A DNA stretch of 64,000 nt, taken from Tigriopus japonicus. Taxonomy: Eukaryota > Arthropoda > Copepoda > Harpacticoida > Harpacticidae. The notes under the pieces were generated by a model. The model had not been told where the DNA came from, made no database searches, and saw nothing but the letters and a program-made list of their open reading frames with translations. Location of the stretch: assembly GCA_010645155.1 (NCBI GenBank), contig JAAGOF010000064.1, positions 1,160,278 through 1,224,277 of the forward strand, in the 5' to 3' direction. Shown piece by piece: positions 52,980 to 62,700 of this stretch. A program made the translations under genes and the position numbers. Position 1 is the stretch's first letter, and the number at the start of each line of letters is the position of its first letter.

Positions 52980-54770
52980 AGAATGGGATTTTCAAAAAGT
53001 AGAGCAGGCCATGATTGTAGTAATGTTGTTGATGAGACTGGCATTCACAGTCAGGATAATCAATTGGAGGATCTGGTAGTCACAGATCAAGATGCTTTTG
53101 AGGCCATCAAGAGCTTAAAGCTCTCAAGTTCTCCTGGACCTGATGGTGTGACATCTCAGTTTCTGAAGAAATGTTCACAGATTCTTGCCCCTGTTTTCTC
53201 CTACTTGATGCGTCGCATCTTAGATCAGGGCAAGTTTCCCTCCTCAGTGAAAGTAGCTCATGTTGTCCCAATTTTTAAGGGCGGAGATAAGTCACTCCCT
53301 AGTAATTATAGGCCCATTTCCTTGACTTCCAGTCTTGCAAAGGTCTTTGAGAAGATCATGAAGTCCAAGCTTGTTGAGTTTTTGGATGCCCATGATATCA
53401 TTCCCCCAGGGCAGCATGGGTTTCGAGCCCATTTTAGTACAGTCACCCAATTGGTTGACCATATTGAGCAGATCATTGAAGGGCTTGAAAGTCAAGAGTC
53501 AGTTGATGTAGTGTATCTTGACTTTGCCAAGGCCTTTGATAAGGTAGATCATGGTCTTTTGCTTGATCAACTCAAAGAGTTTGGGGTCAAGGGTAAGGTC
53601 CTGAATTGGATTGATAGTTTTATGAGCGAAAGGAAGCAAATAGTTAAAGTTGGAGGATCTTTTAGTGGCATGTATGATGTCAAGTCAGGTGTTCCACAAG
53701 GTTCAATCTTAGGTCCGCTCCTGTTTATTCTCTTTATTGCTCCTCTCCAGAAGTTTAGAACGAAAGCCAGTATTTCTTCGTATGCTGATGACACAAAATT
53801 AGTTTGTGGAAGGAATGGTCAGGACTCGAAATGTTTAGTTGAGGACTTGGAGAAGGTCTACTCTTGGGTTGGCGAGAGTAACATGGCATTGAACGGGATG
53901 AAATTCCGTACAATGACGTATGGGGCATCAAAATTAGATGTTCCGCTCAAAGACAATGGAGGTTGTGATATTGAGCAGGTATCGTCCATGAGGGACTTAG
54001 GAGTTGTCGTCCAAGATGATGGAAAGTTCGATGAGCATATCCAGTTGAAAGTGGGAAAGGCATTTCAAACGTGTGGTTGGATCTATCGCACTTTCAAGTC
54101 CAGAGATAGTATTACGATGCTAACTCTGTACAAGTCGATTGTTCAGCCGCATCTTGAATATGCCTCACCCATTTGGGCTCCAATGAGTTCAGCAGGTTTG
54201 CAAAAGGTCGAGCAGGTCCAAAGATCTTTCACTAGGAACATCACAGGAATGAGAGAGCTCTCGTATTGGGAGAGGCTCCAAAAGTTAGGGCTGTACAGTA
54301 CTCAGAGAAGGTATGAAAGGTATCTGATACTGTATGTTTTCAAGAGCGTTCATGGGCTCTGTCCTAACTCCGGATTTGAGATCAGTTGTAGCGATCGTAG
54401 AGGTTTTACGTGCGTTTTGAGAGCACCTCCAAATCCAAGGGAATCTAAGCTAGTTCGAACAATGAAGTCCTCCTCTCTTCTTTATCGGGCTCCTTCATTG
54501 TTCAATTTGTTACCCATTAGTCTTCGTCGGGAATATGTAGGAGCTAATCCTCTAATAGCATTTAAGGCAGGATTGGACAAATTTTTGAATACTATTCCTG
54601 ACCAACCCACTATTCAAGGGTTGTACAGATCTGCCAACAGTAACTCATTGGTAGATCAAATTTTGTATAAACGATAATTATATAAACTATAATAATCATT
54701 AACTCTCTTTACAGGGAATCCCATTCCTTGTAGCGGTATTAAAAAATCCGCCCCCCCCCCAAAAAAAAAA
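52980..54770 (+). mobile_element. 5'-truncated non-LTR retrotransposon (CR1/Jockey group)
   Basis: The element includes the reverse-transcriptase frame, a short 3' untranslated segment and a terminal C10-A10 tract (54751-54770) just after AATCCG. The endonuclease half that precedes reverse transcriptase in full-length elements is missing, as is usual for truncation during target-primed reverse transcription. The 5' boundary is uncertain, between about 52900 and 53050. The poly-A-like end and absence of LTRs mark it as non-LTR. It is antisense to regucalcin. Confidence 0.88.
52983..54677 (+). CDS. Reverse transcriptase of a non-LTR retrotransposon (intact frame)
   Basis: A 564-codon frame without stops. 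In order it shows SSPGPDGV; the fingers motif YRPISLTSSLAKVFEK; GFRAHFST; the first catalytic aspartate in VVYLDFAKAFDKVDH; SGVPQGSILGPLLF; and the catalytic SYADDTKLVC box. The C-terminal part (YERYLILYVFKSVHGLCPNS) is the region shared by CR1/Jockey-type polyproteins. It would copy element RNA into DNA at a nicked target. Both catalytic aspartate motifs are intact, so the copy looks young, but the endonuclease is lost and it is probably not autonomous. The annotated Met is simply the first in frame; the true protein started upstream of the truncation. Confidence 0.92.
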   Translation: MGFSKSRAGHDCSNVVDETGIHSQDNQLEDLVVTDQDAFEAIKSLKLSSSPGPDGVTSQFLKKCSQILAPVFSYLMRRILDQGKFPSSVKVAHVVPIFKGGDKSLPSNYRPISLTSSLAKVFEKIMKSKLVEFLDAHDIIPPGQHGFRAHFSTVTQLVDHIEQIIEGLESQESVDVVYLDFAKAFDKVDHGLLLDQLKEFGVKGKVLNWIDSFMSERKQIVKVGGSFSGMYDVKSGVPQGSILGPLLFILFIAPLQKFRTKASISSYADDTKLVCGRNGQDSKCLVEDLEKVYSWVGESNMALNGMKFRTMTYGASKLDVPLKDNGGCDIEQVSSMRDLGVVVQDDGKFDEHIQLKVGKAFQTCGWIYRTFKSRDSITMLTLYKSIVQPHLEYASPIWAPMSSAGLQKVEQVQRSFTRNITGMRELSYWERLQKLGLYSTQRRYERYLILYVFKSVHGLCPNSGFEISCSDRRGFTCVLRAPPNPRESKLVRTMKSSSLLYRAPSLFNLLPISLRREYVGANPLIAFKAGLDKFLNTIPDQPTIQGLYRSANSNSLVDQILYKR

Positions 54771-55528
54771 TATTAACTTTGATTGGACTTAAGCAGTACC
54801 TTAACAAGTTTTGAAAATATCAAAAAAATTACCAGTTAACTTTCTGGACGTCGATTACTTATCTGGGCTAGGCAACAATAAAATGGCTCTAAGTCCGTTC
54901 GTTGTCCACAACATTTTGCCGTGAGTTTTGAGAGATGATAACTTTTGACTCAGGGGTTCGATTGAATTGAAAATTGGCATAGATTCTAGACTTCATAACA
55001 CTTATCCAAGTTCACGGAAAGAAAAAAAACGTCGTTTGATGATATTGTGCAGAAAATAACAATTCTCGCTCTTAGATCTACTTTCACCTCTCAGGGGGGT
55101 CTTGAATTTATGATCGTAAGTAAAAAGGTCGCTAGTAAAAGGGTCACACGGTTAAAAAAGGTCACGGTGAAAAATCCTCATCCGTGGACATAATTGTGTT
55201 CCATCCAGAATATCTTAGCCATGGTCAAATTTTGAAAGAAGGGTGTAATTTTGATTCCAGAGGGGTGAGGGAACACCCTCCTCCATGGTCCGCGGGATCC
55301 AGGGTGGGTTGGGACCATTGTTCTAAAAAGTGTTAGGAATGACTGCCTGTTAACAATATTTACGATAAATATGGACCAAGACATTTGCCTTGGCAAAGTC
55401 GTGTTCCACCTGTTTTATCTTGGGGTTCCATTGGGACAACTTCAACCAAGGATCACACCAGGGTCCGTGGGTTTAACCCCTTGGCTACATCTTGAGTTGA
55501 GCGGGTCTGTGACCTTTTTAAACTGACC

Positions 55529-55655
55529 TTTTTTGCGGATTTTCTACTACCACTACAAGGAATGCAATTCCCTGTAAACAACTAAATCATTAATATAATT
55601 TATACAATCGACATTTATACGAAATTTGATCCACCAATGACTTACTGTTGGCAGA
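55529..55655 (-). mobile_element. Inverted 3'-end fragment of the same retrotransposon family
   Basis: Read on the minus strand, this segment runs AAATCTGCCAACAGTAAG, GTGGATCAAATTTCGTATAAA, TTTACAGGGAATTGCATT, CCTTGTAGTGGTAGTAG, AAAATCCGC. It follows the last codons and the 3' untranslated segment of the 52980-54770 element with scattered substitutions, then ends in AAAAAA. It is a short, older 5'-truncated copy in opposite orientation, about 0.8 kb from the first. Confidence 0.88.
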
Positions 55656-55662
55656 TTTGGAC

Positions 55663-55703
55663 AAATATTAAAGACTCGACCGAATGTCTGGTCTTTAATA
55701 TTT
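55663..55703. repeat. Perfect 13-bp inverted repeat with 15-nt loop
   Basis: AAATATTAAAGAC (55663-55675) and GTCTTTAATATTT (55691-55703) are exact complements. It sits at the truncated 5' end of the inverted retrotransposon fragment, so it may mark the insertion junction. Confidence 0.8.
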
Positions 55704-56026
55704 TTCCTCTCAAACCTTAGGAGAAAAGAGAGCATTTGATAAGGGACCGTTTCTAGGGAAAAAATACCATTGAGCTTTCTGTTTCATTCTTTGCAGGATT
55801 TTGCACTGAATTTGTAAGGGCCAAACGTTTACTTAAACTAAAAAATAATACATAGTCAACTCAACACGTCTCTTTTTCTGAGGGCTGCACTTGATTTATT
55901 CTTACTTGACATTTTAACTCTCAGCGCTACAGTTCTTTTACAAGTCCCAGCGCTCTTTCTCCAGATTACATTCGTTCGTGTTTTCATGAAGCTATTGCAT
56001 ATGAAAATTCGACCCAAAACACTTAC

Positions 56027-56569
56027 CCGGCCCCCAGAAAATACCGCCAACCAAATATTGTCTCGAAAATCAATAGTCAATCCGTCAGGGACTCCCGGAA
56101 TATCATCCGAGTCCAAATGGTAGAGCACTCGTCGATTGGTCATATCGCCAGTTTCCAGATCGAAATCGAAAGCATCGACACTCCGCTTGGGTGAATCCAC
56201 AAAGTACATCGTTTTATTATCCGCAGACCAACCCAATCCATTGGATAATTCCACGTCCTTGAGCTTCACATGACAGCCCTTAGAATCGATCATGTACAAC
56301 GCTGCAAGTGGCTCCCCAACAAAACCAGGACGACCTTCAATCTCTGGGCCCATAGTACCAGCCCAAAGACGACCTTTGGCATCACATTTGCCGTCATTGA
56401 AGCGGTTTTTCGGCTGGGTTGCATCTACCTCGTGAAGATCTCGGAGAATTTGGTAGTCATCACTCCCCGGGGTCCATTTCAAGATCGAAAGAGTCCTTCC
56501 TCGAGAGATGATGAACTCATCATCGTGCCCTTCAATAGGCACAATCAGACTGACGAACTCCCCTGGGAT
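56027..56569 (-). CDS. RGN: Regucalcin / SMP-30 gluconolactonase, exon 2 of 3
   Basis: Encodes residues 52-232, the core of the propeller. Key family residues are present: Arg107 and Asn109 in KNRFNDGKCD (substrate loop), WAGTMG at 120-125, metal ligand Asn161 in LSNGLGWS, and metal ligand Asp213 in GVPDGLTID. The acceptor is TCAAACCTAG with ATC as first codon; this keeps phase 0 with exon 1, whereas the AG five bases downstream would shift the frame. The donor is CGG|GTAAGT. The reading frame continues beyond the donor into intron, but that extension is unlike the family. Confidence 0.95.
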
Positions 56570-56673
56570 CTAGGTTTGAATTGACAATCCACTGAGTTAA
56601 TTGATATGGTCATATGATCGTTTAAGGAAACCTATCACTAAAACAATACGGTAGAGTCCATCCAATCCCATAC

Positions 56674-56826
56674 CTTCAATTTGACCGTGCTCTTCTTTGA
56701 TGGATCATAACAACAAACCGAAGTGCCTGGAATGTCCACGAAAAAGAGCAATTGTCGCCGTTGGCACCAATGGGGACCTTCTCCCACATGAGAGCATTTG
56801 GGACCAATATTCTCAATGGTGGGCAT
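56674..56826 (-). CDS. RGN: Regucalcin / SMP-30 gluconolactonase, exon 1 of 3 (start)
   Basis: Regucalcin is a cytosolic six-bladed beta-propeller that binds calcium or another divalent metal and hydrolyses aldonolactones such as gluconolactone; in vertebrates it also takes part in calcium handling. This exon encodes residues 1-51, including the conserved GEGPHW with metal ligand Glu16 and FVDIPG. The donor is AAG|GTATGG, phase 0. The full protein joined from three exons is 307 residues, close to the roughly 300 typical of animals. Metal ligands Glu16, Asn161 and Asp213 are all retained, so the enzyme is probably functional. The gene is convergent with the LRR receptor. The start was chosen as the ATG that places GEGPHW at the normal distance from the N-terminus. 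Confidence 0.94.
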
Positions 56827-56865
56827 GATTCCTCCTGATCTAAAACAATGTGTCTGACCTTTGTG

Positions 56866-56871
56866 TTTATA
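56866..56871 (-). promoter_or_regulatory. TATA-like box upstream of regucalcin
   Basis: TATAAA on the minus strand lies about 40 bp before the regucalcin ATG, with an initiator-like TCAGG about 30 bp downstream of it. If used, the 5' untranslated region would be only about ten bases. The alternative is that TTGTTTTAG just before the ATG is a splice acceptor and the promoter lies further upstream. Confidence 0.25.
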
Positions 56872-57728
56872 TGAACTAGACCCTCAAGCAAGTGCAAGAG
56901 AGTGAGTGAACTGTCTGTGGTTTTGAGAGTATTCTAAAAGACTGGATGTTCACTTAGTCATAACTTAGTCTAAATGTGGGGACGTTATTTATCACTTGAA
57001 CGAACGAGCGGATTGTTGATGTGGCCAACGAAAACCTGAACAGAAACGAGTGAACACAAGAGGTCATACAGAATAATATCTCGATTCTGAGGGGGAGGTT
57101 TTCAGTCTGGAACACACATGCTTGAATTTTGCAGTTTATTCATCCCTTTCACATCAGGACTCGTTATTCATAGCATTGATCCAAACATGAAGTCATCAAC
57201 CGGTCTGAGGAGAAGCTTTTCATTTACACTTATTTGGTCTAGTTCATATTTCAGCAATACTTAAAACACCAAAAAGTAACTTGGGTCATTGGTCTATCGA
57301 AACGCTAGAAGATGTAAGAAAACGGAGAAGATGTAAGAAACGGTTCTCATGTATTACGAATTCAAAGTGAATTAATTAGGTATCTTCCTTAGAGCATGAC
57401 AATTACAAACTGTTTTTGAAAGATTTTGAAAGATCTGAAATTATTATAAAAGTTGATGGCACTAAAATTGGGTGTTTTTTTGTTTGAATTTGGAAACTGA
57501 TACCTAGAAAGCACGACTGACAGAAAGTTCTTCTCTGAGGTAAAGATGCTTATTTTAGTCATATTTAATCACAAGCAGAGTTGGGTCAATTACTTGAAAA
57601 ATGTAGCTAGGTATTTTGTCAAGAAATGTAATTAAATTAAATTCCACATCGTTGCTAAAATTACTGGTCAAATGTGTTTTTTTAAATTCTTTTGCTCGTT
57701 TAAAACAGTGATAGCACAGAAATGTTAA

Positions 57729-57750
57729 CTACATACATCTCTGTATGTAG
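57729..57750. repeat. Tight hairpin (9-bp arms, 4-nt loop)
   Basis: CTACATACA, loop TCTC, then the exact complement TGTATGTAG. No function is evident. Confidence 0.7.
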
Positions 57751-58349
57751 CAATGTTCCAACCAGACATTTATAATGACTGAACGGTTTTAACGATGAGG
57801 ATAATGGTTTAACCTTATGTTATAAGAAGTAATGGTTTTTGAACTCCATTTGTATTTTGCTAGTCTAGGTTTGGTTGTAAAAGGCTTACAGAAAACATTT
57901 TGGCCAAAAGCCATCTCCTTGGCGATAGCTATTGTTTCATAGGCGAAAAAAAATATATTGTCTAGGTGTGTCCCATGACATTGATTATTATTTGGTGCTT
58001 CAAATTAATACAAAAAGAAATTTTACTACCCAAGTGCTGCTGATCGGCAACGTTTGGGCCTGGTATGAAGAATGTAGTTTAAGATGATAAAACCTCTTCA
58101 TTGACGTAATTAGACGATAGTGAACATGGATAAGAATACGAGAATTATGATTACGTTTTCTTACCCTTGGATGGTCCAGGGATGTTCTTGGATGGGCATT
58201 GTAGTTTCGTGCATTGTTGAATTTGGGCCATTCAGGGAACGCATTTTGTCTTTAGTGCTAATAACATTGGTGCCAATTTCATGCTAATCAAATTACATGA
58301 ATTGTAGGCGTTCTTGTCATTTCTCACATTGAATTACCCGGGTCCACAT

Positions 58350-58408
58350 GTGAGCCCAAGGGTGGTTTTGGGTGGGCCCAGGATCTATGGGGAAAGTCCA
58401 AAACAGTG
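58350..58408. mobile_element. Fragment of the hAT-like miniature element family
   Basis: This 59-bp stretch (containing AAGGGTGGTTTTGGGTGGGC, then CTATGGGGAAAGTCCAAAA) matches 62663-62720 of the complete element with few differences. The ends are not present, so it is a decayed or partial copy in the same orientation. Confidence 0.75.
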
Positions 58409-59378
58409 AAAAATAGTCCAAAAAATTACGACAAAACTTTCATATCATTTGATATGAACTAAATCGGTAACTAAATCGGGAAAATATTCTGTTTGGAAAG
58501 TGAATAATTGGTCAGATGGTCTCGAAAATTTCGTTGACGGATTAAAATATCGATAAGAAAACCGCTGCTCCAACAAAAAGAAAATGATCGAAACTTTGGG
58601 TTGAGTTTCCAACCAAATCTTGGTCAGAAAAATATTAATTAAATGGAGGGCATTAATAATATTGTCAAGAATTACCACTTTTCACTTCTCGGTATGAATT
58701 TTTAACAAGGAAGATTTGTCTGGCTGCATTTCCGTCTTGGCAATTTTTCATTCAAAATTTTATATTTAAGAAAAAAATTCTGAACTTATCAATTTATTCC
58801 TCTGAATCCCTACAAATTTAAATATTGTTGGTGTATATTGGGTATGATTGAAATATTTTCCTAAATAGTTTGATGTTTTTCCCCTTACATATTATTTAAA
58901 TATTTGGCCTTATATATGATATGCAAAATCTAATATTTTCGGTCGCTCTATCGATTAGTAATTTGCAATTGAAACTTCGTTAACAACATAACCAAAAGTT
59001 TACTGACGGATCTTTTTGTCATGGATTTGCCAATAAAAAAAATGTTGGTTTTAACAAAGGCACTAAAGAAGCAGAACGTAAAAAGTGTCGTCCCGCAATT
59101 TTTGTGGGCAAAATAGTATGCTTCCAAGCAACAAAAAATTGTTTTAGGCTGATAAACAGATTACACAGTTTACAACCAAAAGTGGCAGTTATCGCATCTG
59201 GAACAGGAAGAGGTAGCGAGTACGGTTTGGGGTTTTATTATACCTATAAGTTAACAGAAGTTTTGAAATGTACTGACTTGAGATGGGCAAATAGTATAAA
59301 AAGATCTTTGGGAACATAAACCCAATATTATGCCTTTTTGCACTTTTGGCCTTTTTTTACACTTTTTATTTACGATTT

Positions 59379-59607
59379 NNNNNNNNNNNNNNNNNNNNNN
59401 NNNNNNNNNNNNNNNNNNNNNNNNNNNNNNNNNNNNNNNNNNNNNNNNNNNNNNNNNNNNNNNNNNNNNNNNNNNNNNNNNNNNNNNNNNNNNNNNNNNN
59501 NNNNNNNNNNNNNNNNNNNNNNNNNNNNNNNNNNNNNNNNNNNNNNNNNNNNNNNNNNNNNNNNNNNNNNNNNNNNNNNNNNNNNNNNNNNNNNNNNNNN
59601 NNNNNNN
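59379..59607. other. Assembly gap (229 N)
   Basis: A run of N. Frames spanning it are artefacts. The repetitive sequence on its right side is a likely reason for the break. Confidence 1.
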
Positions 59608-59734
59608 ACGTAAACCGCCAGAATACCGCCAGATTTTTCCGTCCCGCCAAATAAAAAATTTCGCCGCCAGACGTGGCCTCAAACCGCCAGAAACACCAAA
59701 ATCTGGCGGGCCAAACCGCCATCTGGCAGCCCTG
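59608..59734. repeat. CCGCCA-rich repeat, probable right end of a transposon broken by the gap
   Basis: The motif CCGCCA recurs about six times in 127 bp, with CTGGCGGG as its reverse form, and the stretch ends CTGGCAGCCCTG. Read on the other strand the end is CAGGGCTGCCAG, which resembles hAT-type termini, and dense subterminal motif repeats are also usual in hAT elements. The other end must lie in or beyond the gap, so this cannot be confirmed here. Confidence 0.4.
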
Positions 59735-62700
59735 CATGCAAGGTGGTGCAAACTAGAGGGCTAACAGAGAAATGTCACTCCAGTACAGTCAGTGGAGATT
59801 TGCTTTGAACACACTTCAGTGATCCGGCAGCAAGGGTGTCACGTGACTTAATTCATCATACATTGCTCTTGTTTGACCAAAGCAGTTGAATTCGCAATTT
59901 TGCCACTGACTCCCTAAAAATACAATTTCGGGTTATGAATCACGTAACTTGGCATGTTCAAAGTCAAATCCCATTGCACACACAATGCAGGCTTGGTGAC
60001 TCACGAATATTTTCGGAGTGTCATTTCTTTGTTAGCCCTCTAGTGCAAACATGCTCTTTTTCGACATTTTTTTGCACTTTCAGCCTTTTTCTTGCTTTGT
60101 TTTGCACTTTTGGGTACATTTTTCCGCAACTTTTGGTAACTAAAGGGGTAAATTTATTTGCACTTTCTGCCCGTCCCTAGTAATGACTAGGGCTAGAATA
60201 AAGTTGTTATTTTTGCCCTAAAGTTGCAATAAAAATGTCAAATTTGGCCAAATTTTGGCTCAATTTTGGGCGAAAGTTTGTAGTCTTCAATTTGCCTTTT
60301 CTTTAAACTTTGGCTTCCTTAAGAACACAGTTTTGTTTTGCCCAAATTATTCAAGACTTTCAAAATATATCCATATTACTACTTTAATGCTACGAAAAGG
60401 TCCTGAAAAAGTTCGTGTGAAGCGAGCCTTAAAAGTGACGTTGCCGTCATCAATTTATTTCAGAAAAATAAATTACTGTTCGATAGGTCTGTAATTTCGT
60501 TACAACCATGTTTCATGAAATGTGAATTTACATACTAAAACAGAGATAAATGCAATGATAATAGCTGTAGCTTATATTTTTGCTCCAAAGAACATATTAT
60601 TTTATTTTCTTTGAAGTTTTTGAACAACGCCTTGAAACAAGAAAAACTCCACACTTTTCCCATTACTTAAACAAAAGTAAACAGATGTCTCTTTAAGGCA
60701 TTTTCTGACAAACAACTCAAACAGCCACGCCATCTATACATATAAAAGAGAACCTTAAAGGTAACCAAACTGAAAAGTAAAAATTTCGAACATTGAATGT
60801 ACAACTTCTGAAAAAACAAGGGTAAATAATTTTTTAAAGTAAAATGAAAGTATGCAAACACAAAAAACATCTATCTTAATCCTTAATCCCTATAAGTGTA
60901 AAACCCTTCTTGACATGAAAAGTGTCAAGATAATCAAGATGCGTTTTTCGTTTTTTTGCAACTGAAATCAGGGTTTTCATTTCTTGCTCTTATGCGTCCT
61001 TTTTTGCGCTTTTCCGGGTCAATTTTGAGCGAAAGAAGTGACACCTGATTGTTGTCAATTTGCGCTATTTGTGGTCTAATTTGCTCAATTTTTTTTGATG
61101 CAGTAAACATTTTCAAAACTTTATAATTATATTTTGTAGCTTTTTCACTTGATATGTCTGAAAACACTGGCTGAAATGCTTGGATTGCTTGAATGCTTGA
61201 ATACCAGGAAAATAGTTTTGCAAAGGAAAACTGAATTGGCATAAAAATAATCAATGCTAAATAAAATATGATAATTAATAAAATTGAAACATCGAGCATT
61301 TCGAACTTCATTTTGAAACGCTCCTTTTCAAAAATAGAAATCTAAGTGATTGTGAATTTCACACCAAAAAAGAGTTTTCCAACGCATATTTCACTTTGAA
61401 TCGTAAATCTTAAATTTTGGTTACTTATGATTATAATAATAGTTATCATAGTTAAAACTGAATGTAAAAAGTGTCCACTAATGTCTGTTTTGGACGGTTT
61501 TAAGAGTGGAGGGCCGCTTTTGGTTACACAATTATTTCCCCGTTTTAAGGTCATTTTGGTCTACACATTCTCAGATAACAAATTTTAACTTCCCTTTCTT
61601 ATCTGGTGAAGTCTTAAAATAACAATGAATTAATAAAAAGGGACACATTTTTACAATAATAATTTTTAAAGCTTCTTTGTGACGGCTCTAGTAAGCGGAA
61701 GGTTGTGATGCTCTAGGCTGGGTTGTCATTTAAGGTTGTTTAGAGTCAAGGCAATATGAAATTTTAACAAGGTATAAACGATTCATATATTCACATATGA
61801 ACTACAGGGCCTAATTTTGTGTGATTCCAGCTCAGGGTAAAAGGATTAAACAAATCAAGGGCTTACAAATCGTTTGAAAATTGATATTCCTCTATTTACT
61901 TCACTATTTTTTACAGATTTCCATTTCAATTGCTGCATTAAAATTTAAAAATCTTGAAAAGTGAAAGAAAGGGGCAAGAATTTTCAAATAAACGTGAAAA
62001 GGTCCCAAAAAAAGGTTTGGTTCTTTTCTTTTGATTTCGTCTATCTAGATTGGACAAAGCAATCAAAAGGGTGATGAAAATGTCAAACGTTAAGGCAGAG
62101 TCTTCAGCAGGAATTACAAGGAAAGTAGAATCGACCTCATTTCAACCAATATTGCAGACTTGATTTGGGGTGCTAATCCGCTTTGTGATCTGGTAATATT
62201 GAACATTCCATTGGGAAACATTTCTTAAGTTTATAAAAATGCCAGGGTATAATGCCACCCTGCAATTAATGGCAAGTCCGGCACAGAGTCCTAAAAGTAA
62301 AAGCAGGCAGGATCAGTGTTGCAGATTCATCTACACTTGAATGTCAAATTGACTCATGTTTTTTTCGTGAAAAAAGAGGGTTTGGGAAATCTGAAAAATT
62401 AATGAAAAAGATAAAAATTCCTTGGATCAAACTTGGAGCTAATGACTTGACAAGTTTTGACATTGTGCTAACAGCTAAACCGAAGTAATATGCAGACTTT
62501 TAAAATGTTCAATACTTCAAGGTTATTCCATGTTTTGCTTTTGCCTTAATTTGTATTTCGGAAACTAAATGGAGGTGTTGGCATTTAATACATTTTTTTT
62601 TAAATTAGAACCAGCAGTTCTGTTAGAACAGGGGTAGGCAACCAGTGGGCCTTGGCCCTCTTGTGGGCCTAAGGGTGGTCTTTGGTGGGCCCAAGAGCTA

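Larger units (their letters stand above)
52861..56026 (-). other. Regucalcin intron 2 (3.2 kb, filled with retrotransposon sequence)
   Basis: The donor is CGG|GTAAGT at 56026 and the acceptor is TTTCAG at 52861, both in phase 0. Over half of the intron is a CR1/Jockey-type element inserted in antisense to the gene, with an inverted 3' fragment of the same family nearby. Intron 1 (56570-56673) is only 104 bp. Confidence 0.9.
56872..59378. other. AT-rich gene-free stretch upstream of regucalcin
   Basis: No supported frame. Contains a small hairpin (57729-57750) and a fragment of an hAT-like miniature element (58350-58408). The nearest kilobase to the regucalcin start may hold regulatory sequence, but I can name no site beyond the TATA-like box. 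Confidence 0.5.

Noticed and set aside
55856..56026. C-terminal extension of the regucalcin exon 2 frame
   Set aside because: It lies beyond a consensus GTAAGT donor and is unlike the family, while exon 3 supplies the expected propeller end.
59251..59764. Several frames of 91-166 codons across 59.3-59.8 kb
   Set aside because: They are open only because they cross 229 N.
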